Assembly (NCBI GenBank): GCA_964342465.1
Contig: CAYFFQ010000011.1
Location: 1-62,948, forward strand
Source of the DNA: MGIIb-Q1 sp964342465
GTDB taxonomy: Archaea > Thermoplasmatota > Poseidoniia > Poseidoniales > Thalassarchaeaceae
Length of the DNA: 62,948 bases
Direction: 5' to 3'
A program made the translations under genes and the position numbers. Positions 45,701 to 54,227 of the stretch are shown here, piece by piece (the stretch's first letter is position 1; each line of letters starts with the position of its first letter). The notes below the pieces were generated by a model. That model was not told the origin of the DNA. It did no database searches and was given only the letters and a program-made list of their open reading frames with translations.

Positions 45701-47003
45701 AACCGCGCCCCAACCCCTCCAAAATGTCAATGCGAGGGCGAGGTTTGACCTCGGGCTGGCTCGGGTGTTGCTCCTCAGACAACCATTTAGCACTGAATCG
45801 AAGGGTCTTCTGGGTTGCGATGGCGCGCAATTGTGAGAGTGACCAAGCATCTTCATCGTGTGGCAACGATGTAAGTGCGGTGAGCCAATGTACACCCGGA
45901 CTCGTAATCAAGGGGGTAGGTGGAGATGATAACCTGATACCGAGGGCGTCCAAGGCTGAGGACCAACGCTCATGATTGGCGTCGAGAGCGGGGTCTACGA
46001 TCAATATGGAGGACGGCGGGGATTCCGAATTGATGGCAGCGTCTACCAACGCATGAGTGGCCTCAACCATTCTCTCCTTCTTGGTGACCAGCATCCTGAC
46101 CGGCAGGGATGTTGAGTTCTCGCCAACCGAATCTCCAGTATCACTCTCATCGCCCACTCCCTCATCCGCAACCGATGAATCCGCCGACCAGAGGTCGTGG
46201 GCGGGTAGCCAATCGGGTAAATCATCAGGTGTGCGGGTTGGCGATATGTCGTTGGGTACGAGGCCATGGATTCCGAGTCGATAACTGCCATGATTCGCCA
46301 GCACATGTATCGGCCTGAACCTGTTCAGGGCTGTCAGAAGGCGGCTTCGCATCCCTGATATGACCGGCGGGTGGTCGAGAATGACGATTCCATCGATGCG
46401 CGCCAAACCGAAAGGTGGCTCTTCGGGGTCAAGTTGTTCAAGCTGTTTGGTGAGAGTGGCAAGCAGATCGTCTGGGTGGGTGTGCCCCAACTTTTCTGCG
46501 ATTGCTCTGCTCAACCTTCGGAAAGATGTGAGGTCGGGAGTGATTTCTGGGTCAACTTCCTCTTCTCTCAGAGAATGACTGAGATTGGCGATTTCCCTTG
46601 TCTTTCCCTTGCCCCACTCATGGTCAGGCAGACCGTGCATCAAGGGAAACTCAAGGCGTTTGGCAGCCTCTGCACATTGATGGTGCATCACTACCGAGAA
46701 TGGCCCTGTTGAGTGCAGATTTCTCGGCAGCCGCAACTCGGCTTGCAGGGAAGAGACGAGACTGTCCAATGTGTGATGGTTTTCTCTATCCGTGGGGGAA
46801 TGATGGCCGCCAGCGGCGAGGTGTTCCAACGCCTGCCGCCGAGCCGCCTCAGTCGGGTGGAGAGTCAGTATGTGGTTGGGGCCACCACGGGTTTTATCCT
46901 GTGGATTCTGCATTTGGGTGCGCCAATGGGAGATGAGCCACTCGGGTGGACCGCGCGGTTCAACCTCCTCCATGGTCAATCCTCGGTAAGTCTCCTCCAC
47001 CAT
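42738..47003 (-). CDS. AddB/RecC-like subunit with Fe-S PD-(D/E)XK nuclease domain
   Basis: A 1421-aa partner of the AddA-like protein. No Walker A loop is visible, so the helicase part is probably inactive, as in RecC-like chains. The C-terminal nuclease shows RGQAIHEVWADF, GTIDRVEV, LIRDLKSVEG and QLALYARAW, plus an Fe-S cysteine set (LVCPRKGW and C1399-x2-C1402-x5-C1408). A low-complexity acidic insertion with tandem repeats splits the nuclease domain. ATG 47003 has GGGGGTC upstream; the frame is open to 47333, but that part has no family-like sequence. ATG 46973 is also possible. Confidence 0.87.
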   Translation of the reverse strand: MVEETYRGLTMEEVEPRGPPEWLISHWRTQMQNPQDKTRGGPNHILTLHPTEAARRQALEHLAAGGHHSPTDRENHHTLDSLVSSLQAELRLPRNLHSTGPFSVVMHHQCAEAAKRLEFPLMHGLPDHEWGKGKTREIANLSHSLREEEVDPEITPDLTSFRRLSRAIAEKLGHTHPDDLLATLTKQLEQLDPEEPPFGLARIDGIVILDHPPVISGMRSRLLTALNRFRPIHVLANHGSYRLGIHGLVPNDISPTRTPDDLPDWLPAHDLWSADSSVADEGVGDESDTGDSVGENSTSLPVRMLVTKKERMVEATHALVDAAINSESPPSSILIVDPALDANHERWSSALDALGIRLSSPPTPLITSPGVHWLTALTSLPHDEDAWSLSQLRAIATQKTLRFSAKWLSEEQHPSQPEVKPRPRIDILEGLGRGFHLMAGEGALHRWLWAASREPIAGAYQDEDAHAKRCEENQWWLLALANRLKPLLSPRDAAALADPTLRIGCMSKVALPLPEPDLTADAWLATLAAELRWFAALRSLDGGVNSTIAGLQNLFAGHCEMRNMQRVLNIPHPSGGREWVSELSDMIRGMTLAGTGISESGLRLLSPADALGCTADLVILTHLDSESWSTSPPTIPGLSENIRTEMGVLPPDSRLRIARHVWNHLLNAGREVIVMDTAKDEDAQPSAPLSEWLATMHWNPVAPPKLPSFISPDEVKGLYGDVRSRWGIAHLENEGPFPVARPSEIVDEGDGEFELVVTGSHPRDLRQRCGIAIHRAKNPSTSPLNPSSITIPMDVTLVEDRLDRAPHQGSHEQPYLDPKRIGELLSVEGYKMQPPKHPLKVTAPRFHPNWPTIGLKSPTSSALTVDPRPLSPDKMGLTDHDLRHGYVSGPKASVKVWSPSRLAMWLVCPRKGWLTTRLRADMEDAEDDDVDARTRGQAIHEVWADFICSQLGCEVGEERENLTPANLFATGKGQSELKKALLTVIDEKVPWLGRADAVASTRRLDLVGLSLREYESALESGDASKMEGRFNRLLQYELQMQKTAIAAIEWPLVADGDGKGVLLTLPEREGDDSDPEVGDSDLEPSDSDLEPGDSETEIDGSKSEVGDSGLEPGDSDLEPGDSETEIDGSKSEVGDSGLEPGDSERVQAPAESVQTTAETVQAAAEITITEQESTTRLGDSSMEKPPASSQSKSESTTEHDAPESDATGEKSDPLPEFRVRGTIDRVEVIPHPERTDEYIREDGEKSVCPLDIDSGEEWKAKRLILIRDLKSVEGPKPRFSGKRHQREVLEGVQLALYARAWELTHPGDRVIGVGISEIGEEPGYYIEADPDFIGYLRELSIGDVGSTTDTLFRRPGEGHSKPTSNSFRAWMRHRLSAANRIHEMSASGKVVATPSKFACGYCQVKDVCGLASVVGGDKKWN
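43565..43790. repeat. In-frame tandem repeat inside the addB-like gene
   Basis: A 21-bp element GAATCACCGGGTTCGAGG and relatives alternates with a longer block; an 84-bp block (from about 43590 and about 43674) is duplicated nearly perfectly. It encodes acidic GDSDLEPGDSETEIDGSKSE-like repeats in a linker within the nuclease domain. All units are multiples of three, so the reading frame is kept. Confidence 0.9.
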
Positions 47004-47724
47004 CTGTTGACCCCCGGTTCCAAGCCATGATGCGAGGGGGTTCTTGAAGGTTTGAGTGGAGAGAGGGGAGATGACTGAAACTGAACTACCCGCGTGCGTG
47101 AAAAAAAATCTCTGGGACCTCCTGCTCGACCCACTCAGGTGGAACCTCCCGCGTGGGCGCGAAGCGAAGCAGGGAAATGACCCAAGTGTGCCCCTATGAG
47201 TGAAGGGGGAGTGCATCGGAGTATGCTTCTGCGACCGAGGGAAGTGTTTGGCGACAGGTGTTCTCGGGTAGACACTGCCCCGCTGGCGGCTTCCAAGAGA
47301 GTGATAGCGGTCAAAAATATGTGCGAGTCGCAACTGTTTCGTCGGGTTTATAAGAGAGTTAGAAATATGGTTACGTAAGTAATTCGCAAGACGCCGTTTA
47401 CCGGCATGGCTTGCAAAGCGATTGCCTTTTAAGGGGAGATAGTGGACAACATGAATGGTGCATGTTCAAAGATATGAGTTTCATGTTCGGCTGCCTCTTC
47501 GAGAGTGATGCAGGGAGTCAAATGGTTGAAATAGTATCAGTAGAACTGATGCGCGTAAAGGAAAACGGCGATTAGGTGATGTGATGAAGGATTTATCCGG
47601 CCATTTGAGCAGCGATAATAATGCTAACTGCGGCAATCAAACAATCAACAGAAGAACGGATATGATTTTCACCAACCTTGAGTCGTATTCCTGAACATAA
47701 CAAGAAAGGAAAGGAGAAATTGGA
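47004..47724. other. Long divergent intergenic region between addB-like and TFB-like genes
   Basis: These 721 bp hold no convincing gene. The right half (from about 47300) is clearly more AT-rich than the surroundings. TTTATAAG at about 47347-47354 looks like an archaeal TATA box, and AAAGGAGAAATTGGA precedes the TFB-like ATG as a strong ribosome site. GATGACTGAAACTG at about 47070 recurs at about 49925 near the thioredoxin-like gene. Short ORFs here lack ribosome sites. Confidence 0.5.
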
Positions 47725-48864
47725 ATGAATGGAACAAATGATGCGAAATGTGGCGAATGCGGGAGCAGGGAGATGCGAGTTGACGATGGACTAGGAGAGG
47801 TGGTCTGTCGGGACTGTGGCCTCGTCGCCCAAGAGAATATGATAGACGAACTTCACGAGAGTGGACGATTTGGAGAGGGGGCCCACAACACCCCCCTCGG
47901 GAACGACAGTCGAAGCAGCAAGAGGGGCATGAAGAGAACCACTACCGATTGGGGGCAGAAAAAAAATGGTTGCGAAAAGAATCGAAAGTTACTCAGGCAA
48001 CTTGGCCGGGTGGAGAAATTCACCGGTCAGGATTCGAGAAGAATGAGAGATGAAATTCGAGAGAAAATCATGACCATTACTGGTTCGCGGGATGTCGCCA
48101 CGGCAGCGGAACCCTATCTCAAGTACTGTTTCGACAAGGAACTTGAAGGTGATGGGTATGGGCCTCTCCCCCTCAACCAGACGCGATTCATGAAGAAGTC
48201 GGGTGATGATGAGTGCGAAGCTACGCCACCTGAAGGGGTGGGTGAAAACGATGGAGATGAAAACTCAAAACGGATAGAGAAGGACTCCGCCTATGTTATC
48301 ACTGCCTGTGCGATTGCCATCATCAGAGTCTTGGCGGCACGGAATAACATCCCTTACCGATTCTGGAAGGAGGATGCTGTGAGGTTGGGTATCGAACCTT
48401 CAGACATCAATAAACTCACGAAGATGATTAAAGTGCGGATGAAGACTTTATTCTGGGCGAAAAAGTGCCCCATCGACCCAAAAGATGGTCTCTTCGATGG
48501 CCGACAAAATGCTCTCTATGCATATGAGATGAGATTGGTAGAGTCCCTGCGAAACGACGACATTGAGAAGAGGCAGGCGTTCATAAAGTGGATGAGGGAG
48601 CGAATCGACACGCTCGACAACTCTGGTGAGGGGCCGATGGGAACGGAGAATCCGGACACACTTCTCGCCATGGTCACCATCGTTGGCATCGACAAGTTCG
48701 GAATCAGAGGTGTCAGTAAAAAGAGTGTTGCCACCGAGATATTCCTCCTAAGCGTCGGTGCTGTGAATGCCAGATTGAATCATCAAGTCTCGCCTGGCAG
48801 AACCCTCAGAGAACTCATTGAGAGGTGGTCACCCGATGACAGAAGCGTGGGCGAGAAGTCATGA
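47725..48864 (+). CDS. Divergent TFB (transcription factor B)-like protein
   Basis: A 379-aa protein with an N-terminal zinc ribbon (Cys9, 12, 28, 31; CGECG ... CRDCGLV) and two helical, cyclin-like halves (about 95-230 and 265-370; SAYVITACAIAIIRVLAARNNIPYRFW and VSKKSVATEIFLLSVGAVNARLN). Archaeal TFB recruits RNA polymerase to TBP-bound promoters. The linker after the ribbon (SSKRGMKRTTTDWGQKK) lacks the usual GPPxTxxxHDxGLxT B-reader, and an acidic insertion breaks the first repeat, so this is a specialised paralogue. ATG 47725 has a strong AAGGAG site. Confidence 0.78.
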   Translation: MNGTNDAKCGECGSREMRVDDGLGEVVCRDCGLVAQENMIDELHESGRFGEGAHNTPLGNDSRSSKRGMKRTTTDWGQKKNGCEKNRKLLRQLGRVEKFTGQDSRRMRDEIREKIMTITGSRDVATAAEPYLKYCFDKELEGDGYGPLPLNQTRFMKKSGDDECEATPPEGVGENDGDENSKRIEKDSAYVITACAIAIIRVLAARNNIPYRFWKEDAVRLGIEPSDINKLTKMIKVRMKTLFWAKKCPIDPKDGLFDGRQNALYAYEMRLVESLRNDDIEKRQAFIKWMRERIDTLDNSGEGPMGTENPDTLLAMVTIVGIDKFGIRGVSKKSVATEIFLLSVGAVNARLNHQVSPGRTLRELIERWSPDDRSVGEKS

Positions 48865-48930
48865 ATTGAAGCAGCGAGCCATCAATGACGAAGGCGGCAG
48901 AGTGACGATGAGTCCTGTGGGACCGTCTGC

Positions 48931-49872
48931 TCAGCGTCTCATCCTTTTGGAGAGGTAGATTGCACCAGCCACCAAACTCAGGGCCAAGGCCACTGGAGAT
49001 ACCGACGGCAAACTCGACAGACCACCGCCACCCTCTTCGTCGCCACCATCCTGCGCCGGAAGTTCCCATTGATGAATGAGAACCAAGGCGAGGTCGTCGC
49101 CTTCCCAAGCCCGCATCGGAGTCAGGTCCAACTGGCCGGAAGAGCCGTTGAGTTCTATCATCTCACGGACCACATCGTGATATTCTCCAAGGCCATTTGA
49201 CCCCTCTTCGAATGTTGCTGAATGCTCGACTACAAAGAGAAGCGACTCGCTGTTTTCAGGCAACCAGTCGCCCGCTTGCAGTGACCACTCGACCACACCC
49301 GCCCCAGACCCATCAGGTGTCCATGAGAGGCTTGAGAGGCCCTGTTCCCCGCTGAATCTGGATGGTTTGTCCAGTGATTCGGAGTAGTATGGGGCAAGTG
49401 CTTGACCATCGAGGCCACCACTGCCTGCATGCATCCATTCTCCATTGATGACCATGGTTGGTGGGGCGCGCTTGATTGAGACCGCTGCGGCTGATGCATC
49501 GCCATATCTCGTCTCCCATCTCTCGTCTGCGGCGAGCACACCGAATGGGTCCTCGCTCTCTGCCTTGGCCCGATGGAAGGCGAGGATGGTCGTCTCTTTT
49601 CCACTTTCTCCGATAGCCGACATCAAGCCCTCTTCGGCGGGCACACAGTTTTCGCACCATGTCGCGGTATAGACCTCCGCAATGACCGGCAACTGAGCCA
49701 TCGGCAGGCTCTCACTCGTAGTCGAATTGTTGGAAAGTTCAATGGTGATTCCCCCGAAAACCCCTCTGAGTGGAGTTCCAGATTCCATCGCTTCTGGGGA
49801 TGCAGTCACCGAGGCAGCACAAAATGAAAACGCCAACAGGTAGAGAAGGAAGGTGCCCCGATGCTCTCTCAT
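48931..49872 (-). CDS. Exported thioredoxin-fold protein (DUF1223-like) with C-terminal anchor
   Basis: A protein of 313 aa with signal peptide (FLLYLLAFSFCAASVTA), a thioredoxin-like domain starting VIAEVYTATWCENCVPAEEGL with a CxxC active site, then PPTMVING, as in DUF1223-type proteins. A second beta domain follows, then a Gly/Ser-rich linker and a C-terminal hydrophobic helix ending in KRMRR, like archaeal sorting or anchor tails. It probably acts in oxidative folding or redox sensing outside the membrane. ATG 49872 starts the signal peptide; the frame is open to 49902. Confidence 0.78.
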   Translation of the reverse strand: MREHRGTFLLYLLAFSFCAASVTASPEAMESGTPLRGVFGGITIELSNNSTTSESLPMAQLPVIAEVYTATWCENCVPAEEGLMSAIGESGKETTILAFHRAKAESEDPFGVLAADERWETRYGDASAAAVSIKRAPPTMVINGEWMHAGSGGLDGQALAPYYSESLDKPSRFSGEQGLSSLSWTPDGSGAGVVEWSLQAGDWLPENSESLLFVVEHSATFEEGSNGLGEYHDVVREMIELNGSSGQLDLTPMRAWEGDDLALVLIHQWELPAQDGGDEEGGGGLSSLPSVSPVALALSLVAGAIYLSKRMRR

Positions 49873-49902
49873 CGGGTGTCGGATGATGCACCACATAGTC
49901 AA

Positions 49903-50277
49903 ATCAGCGGCTCACAGTATCTCTGATGACTGAAACTGCCGTTCTCTCAACTGTCATCATAGTGGAGTAGTGAATGCCGAAGGGGACGAAGCGAGGGAGT
50001 GGCAACTGACATACCTCGTGACAGACTTGACATGATAGTGGCGAGCAGTGGAGTAGACGAAACCATCAGTTGGTAACTCAGACTGTGGACAGCCATCCTA
50101 CGAAGCGAAAACATCAACTCACCGAATCGGTGGTATATCCTCCTCGGAGGAGTCGGTGAATGGCCGGAGATGAATCCGCTGACTCTATTGGCGAGGATTC
50201 GTGTGGTCGGTGAATGGCCGGAGATGAATCCGCCGACTTTCTTGACACCGATTCTTGTGCTCTGTAAGCGGTGTTCA
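49903..50277. other. Intergenic region with a 54-bp duplication
   Basis: No ORF is supported. Besides the 54-bp tandem duplication (listed separately), CTCCTCGGAGGAG near 50139 is a perfect 13-bp palindrome (odd centre), and GACGAAGCGAG-like words recur. Confidence 0.5.
50152..50259. repeat. 54-bp tandem duplication
   Basis: GTCGGTGAATGGCCGGAGAT starts at 50152 and again at 50206, and the copies are identical over the first 28 bp, then diverged. The array ends about 18 bp before the stop codon of the minus-strand zinc-finger gene, that is, in its 3' flank. Confidence 0.85.
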
Positions 50278-52399
50278 TTATATAAAGAAGGGGTCATCAA
50301 GAGGCCTGTTGAGGTCCGCCGGCAATTCTTCGGGCAAGTCTTGCTGAGGAATGGGGTCGGGGAAGATATTCCACCACGGTGGTTCTCCGGCTCTGCCGTA
50401 CCTTCTCTCGAACGGACCGAGCAGTTCAACCAATCTTCGGCGCACCCCCTCTACGGGAACCTCTACTCTTTCCATGACCTGTTCGTGGCCGCCTCTCTCA
50501 TCTTCAACCTCCCTGAAACCTGCGAGTCTAGCAAGGCCCTCGGTCAATTCTCTCTCTGATTCTGACTCAACATCCCAACGCACCAATGTGTCCTCAATTC
50601 GCCCTTCTTGGAGTATCTGGCGCGGTATGAACACTCTGCTGCCCATCCGCAGCTTTGTGAGGATTCGGTAAATAGTCGGATAGAGGGTCAACCACCGCTG
50701 ACGACCGAGATGGAATCTGTGCCTCTGATTAATCAGCCACCCCGGTTCTTCAAACTCTTCTACCGCGCCCAAATTGCGGAGCTGCCCGCGCATGTACATT
50801 TGAATAAATGCCGATAGTGGCTCAAGTCGTTCCGATAATACTAGGTCATCCATCAGAGTGAGCAGAACACTCGCGACCACGTCACCGGCTGGCAACTGTG
50901 TGAACTCGGGGTCCTCGCGGATGCACAGTTTCCTCCCCTCACCGTTTTGAAGGTCAGTGATAGACCTTGCACCACGCACAGAGAATCTAGCACCGTGAGC
51001 ACCTGGGCCGGGTCTGACCGAGTAAAAGAGACCAGACGTTCCTTCGATGTAGATAGTCGAATCATCGTCGTCGCCAAGTGTCAGTCGCTCGTTCGATTCG
51101 CAGATGGAACGGAGGAGAACGAGCGCCCTACGCTCAGAATCCTCTGGAAGAATTACACCATCGATTGAAAACCAATTCCACTGCAGGGCACGGATTCGCT
51201 GGTGTTCCGGTGAACTCGGAGGGGAAAGAGACCAGTTGACAAGAAGCGCCCAAAGTTTCGGCCACGGTGGAAGTGAAAGCCAAGTCCAACCTCCATTCTT
51301 GATGACGCGGAACTGCAATCTGTCCTTGTTCACTCGCAGTATTGACCCCGCCCACGATTGAAGTGAATTCCTCATATCAGGCCTCTCGGAGACTTCCCGC
51401 CAACGTGGAACCCATGGCCCGCCGGATTTCTCCAATTCATCCCAATCGACTACTGTGAATTCCCTGACCATCCCAGCAAAGACGCGCTCATGCCGCCCAT
51501 CGTTGAATTCATGTCGGCCGACATCCCCTAATGGTATGGTGTGGCAGAGGCGAAGCCACTTAGTGAAGAGAGTCAAGCCGTTCAACGGATGATTGGGCGG
51601 GCCATGCAGTCTCCGCAAGAACAACCTCTGCATGCGGCGAACTTCGCCTATACGATTGANNNNNNNNNNNNNNNNNNNNNNNNNNNNNNNNNNNNNNNNN
51701 NNNNNNNNNNNNNNNNNNNNNNNNNNNNNNNNNNNNNNNNNNNNNNNNNNNNNNNNNNNCTTCGCCTATACGATTGAGGTGCGGCATCCCAGCAGTGGCC
51801 GAAATCGATGTGGGTACGAAGAGTGTTTTGAGCAACTTCGGCCAGTCACAACCTTCAGTCATCACCCGTTCCCCACTCCGAGGTCTCAGGGACATGAGCA
51901 AGTGCTTGAAGGGAATGGGGCCATCGAGGATTTCACCATTCAGGGCCCATACCTTTGAAATGCAAGAGAGGTGGGAGCCGTCTGAAAGGGTTATGCCTCG
52001 CTGTAACACCCTAGCACGGTCAGCAGGATCGGGGTCTCCTCGAACCCTGAAGACCGATTCATGTTCTTCGACCTGTCTCATCCACTCATCTTCGTCATTA
52101 CACCAAGGGGAGGGGGGGAGGCGCGATGGCTGGTCATCTCTGAACGCCCAATCACTCTCGCTCTCGGGATAGTGGTTGATTACCCGGCGCCAGCGGGTTT
52201 TGTTGGACCTTCCTCTGTCGGGTCGCAGAAGTTCGTTGACTTCGCTGCGTGCCTCTCTGGATGGTCGAGCGATATGGTCCACTCCAACAAGATGGGGAGC
52301 GAAGCGTTCACATCGATGGCACCATCCTGAATTACCACCATCCACCTCATCACCACATATCACACACTCGACCACTTTCACCCACCGAAGGAAACACAC
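50278..52399 (-). CDS. Zinc-finger protein of unknown family, split by an artificial gap (paralogue A)
   Basis: Two ORF pieces (52399 to the gap, and the gap to 50278) become one frame if the 100 Ns and an 18-bp overlap are removed: the remaining 2004 bp are exactly 668 codons. The product has an N-terminal CVIC...CHRC zinc finger, a long middle and a C-terminal domain shared with the next gene (LWALLVNWSLSPPSSPE, IRALQW, SGLFYSV, ICIRE-like). It has no signal peptide or membrane segment. Start GTG 52399. Not recognised; the shared domain defines a family of at least two members here. Confidence 0.75.
51660..51759. other. Assembly gap of exactly 100 N with 18-bp identical flanks
   Basis: CTTCGCCTATACGATTGA ends at 51659 on the left and begins again at 51760 on the right. 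The two contig ends therefore overlap by at least 18 bp, and the 100 N are a placeholder. Merging them preserves the reading frame of the minus-strand gene. Confidence 0.95.
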
Positions 52400-52487
52400 A
52401 TCTCACTTCTTATGAAGGATGCAAGATTCAACTGGTGAGAACGGCATCATCCGTGTATAATGGAGGAATTGTTGTTCGGGTGGTGGG

Positions 52488-54227
52488 TCAGAGGCAATGT
52501 GTCTCACCGCGCGCCTCTGCCTCCGTCTTCCAATGCTCCTCGTTGGGGGGGACGGTCTCATCATCTAAGTTGGTTAGGATAAAATCCTCTTCGTCATCTC
52601 CAAAATCCCATTCAACATGGTCGTCATCATCCCATTCATCCATGAATTCTTCTTCAACCTCGACGAATCCATCGGGATGGCGCTCTCGTATCAGGCTCCA
52701 AGCGAAGTCGAGTTGTTTGTCGATGGTCTCCCTGATTGTTCTTGCAGTGTCCTTCTTGAGTGGACCCAGTTCTTTGAATATCACCTCCCTACTATTGGCC
52801 AGAGTGGACATCTCACTCCATTCGTGCATGAACACCTCCAATGTGGAAATGTTCTGTGAACTGTTCACATCATCTCGCAGTGTGAGGGCGAATGTGGCGA
52901 GTCGGTCGGCTAGAGGCAGATGACTTGATTCGCCCTCTTCAAAGGTGATACAGATGTGAATCCCATCGGTTCTCGTCCGCGCATTTTCCAACCGATGAAA
53001 GGCCTCGACGAAGAGAGTAGTGGGGTAGTTGTTTCCAAGGAGATTGACGGAGTAATGGGCACCGGATTCGCCCATCACCAACAACGATTCGCCGACGACT
53101 TCTGCTGAACAGCCCAATGCCTGAACCGTGTTTCCCAGAAGTTCTAGGCCTCTCATCTCTGGAGGTGGGGCGACGTGCATGACCTCGCCATCATCGAGCA
53201 ACTCCCACTGGATGGCCCTTAGATACCGATTTTCGGGGGTGTGTGGATGGAAAAGGGACCAGGCGAGCAGATGGCGCCATAATTTGGCATCTTGGGGAAT
53301 CGAACCTAGAGTGAAACCGTTTTTCCCTCTGAGGAGAACCTTCAACCGATTCCCAGCCACCACTAGATTCGGCATGTGCAGTGCCCTGTTGATCTCCTCG
53401 CCTCCCTTTGCCAGCAGTTTCTTCCAACTCCTAGAAATTCTTCCTAGTTGCTTATCCGCCTCCAGCCAGAAAATCGTATCATCGGGGCTGCGTTCCTTGT
53501 TGAAAACTCTGTAGGGTGAGACCTCACACAGGTGCATGCAGGAATAGTTGATGAAAGGATGGAAGGTATGGATCCATCCCAGTCCAGTGCAGTGGTTTTG
53601 GATCCATAGGTCATCAACATCCCAAGGCACAGGAAGGGGGGCGGATTCATTGATTCTACCATACACCCATTTGTAGAGATGGGTTTCGTCTGAGTTGTCA
53701 AATTGGGGAAGATATTCACACAACCCCATTATGCCATACCAGTCTTCCCTATATCCACGCTGAGACGATTCGCCAGAAACGAAGATTTCGGCAAGGTCTA
53801 GAACAGGAGTCAGATTTGGGGCGGGTGAGCCGATGGGGCTTTCCCATCTCTCAAGTTCATCGCCGTTCGGAAGTGGAAGGTTGACCGAGTGAATGCGGTC
53901 TATGTCATCAATCTCACTCCCAGCGAACTCCTCCCACACCTCCAACTCTTCTGCTGTCAGGTAATCCTCCCGCCCCTGAAGAGAGAGAATGTCTCCCCCG
54001 TCAATCTTGGGTCCCTCTCTGAGGAGCGATTTCCATACCTCTTCCCAACCCCTTGGGGACGCCTCATCAATTATCGCCCTGACCCTCTCTAGAGAGCGGT
54101 CATCCGGTTTCATCTGTGAGGAGGCAAATTCCAATTTCGAGAGAACGAGTTTGCACGGTTTGCAGGGTGTTTTTCCCTTGACATCGTGAATGTGTGAGCA
54201 TTGCATCAACTGAAGACCGAGTGTCAC
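52488..54227 (-). CDS. Zinc-finger protein of unknown family (paralogue B)
   Basis: A 579-aa soluble protein. The N-terminus has a Cys/His cluster (CSHIH ... CKPCK) suited to zinc binding. Residues about 300-480 match the neighbouring protein: LWRHLLAWSLFHPHTPEN, LRAIQWELLDDG, ESGAHYSVNLLG, ICITFEEG, LATFALTLRDD. The C-terminus is strongly acidic (DEWDDDDHVEWDFGDDEEDF). Start GTG 54227 or ATG 54206. The stop lies 88 bp from the start of paralogue A on the same strand; the two probably arose by tandem duplication. Function unknown. Confidence 0.75.
   Translation of the reverse strand: MTLGLQLMQCSHIHDVKGKTPCKPCKLVLSKLEFASSQMKPDDRSLERVRAIIDEASPRGWEEVWKSLLREGPKIDGGDILSLQGREDYLTAEELEVWEEFAGSEIDDIDRIHSVNLPLPNGDELERWESPIGSPAPNLTPVLDLAEIFVSGESSQRGYREDWYGIMGLCEYLPQFDNSDETHLYKWVYGRINESAPLPVPWDVDDLWIQNHCTGLGWIHTFHPFINYSCMHLCEVSPYRVFNKERSPDDTIFWLEADKQLGRISRSWKKLLAKGGEEINRALHMPNLVVAGNRLKVLLRGKNGFTLGSIPQDAKLWRHLLAWSLFHPHTPENRYLRAIQWELLDDGEVMHVAPPPEMRGLELLGNTVQALGCSAEVVGESLLVMGESGAHYSVNLLGNNYPTTLFVEAFHRLENARTRTDGIHICITFEEGESSHLPLADRLATFALTLRDDVNSSQNISTLEVFMHEWSEMSTLANSREVIFKELGPLKKDTARTIRETIDKQLDFAWSLIRERHPDGFVEVEEEFMDEWDDDDHVEWDFGDDEEDFILTNLDDETVPPNEEHWKTEAEARGETHCL

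Noticed and set aside
47196..47378. 60-aa ORF upstream of the TFB-like gene
   Set aside because: No ribosome site, no recognisable features, and it overlaps the presumed promoter region.
50278..52399. Frameshift or two separate genes at the gap
   Set aside because: The 18-bp overlap and the exact multiple of three after merging support one intact gene.
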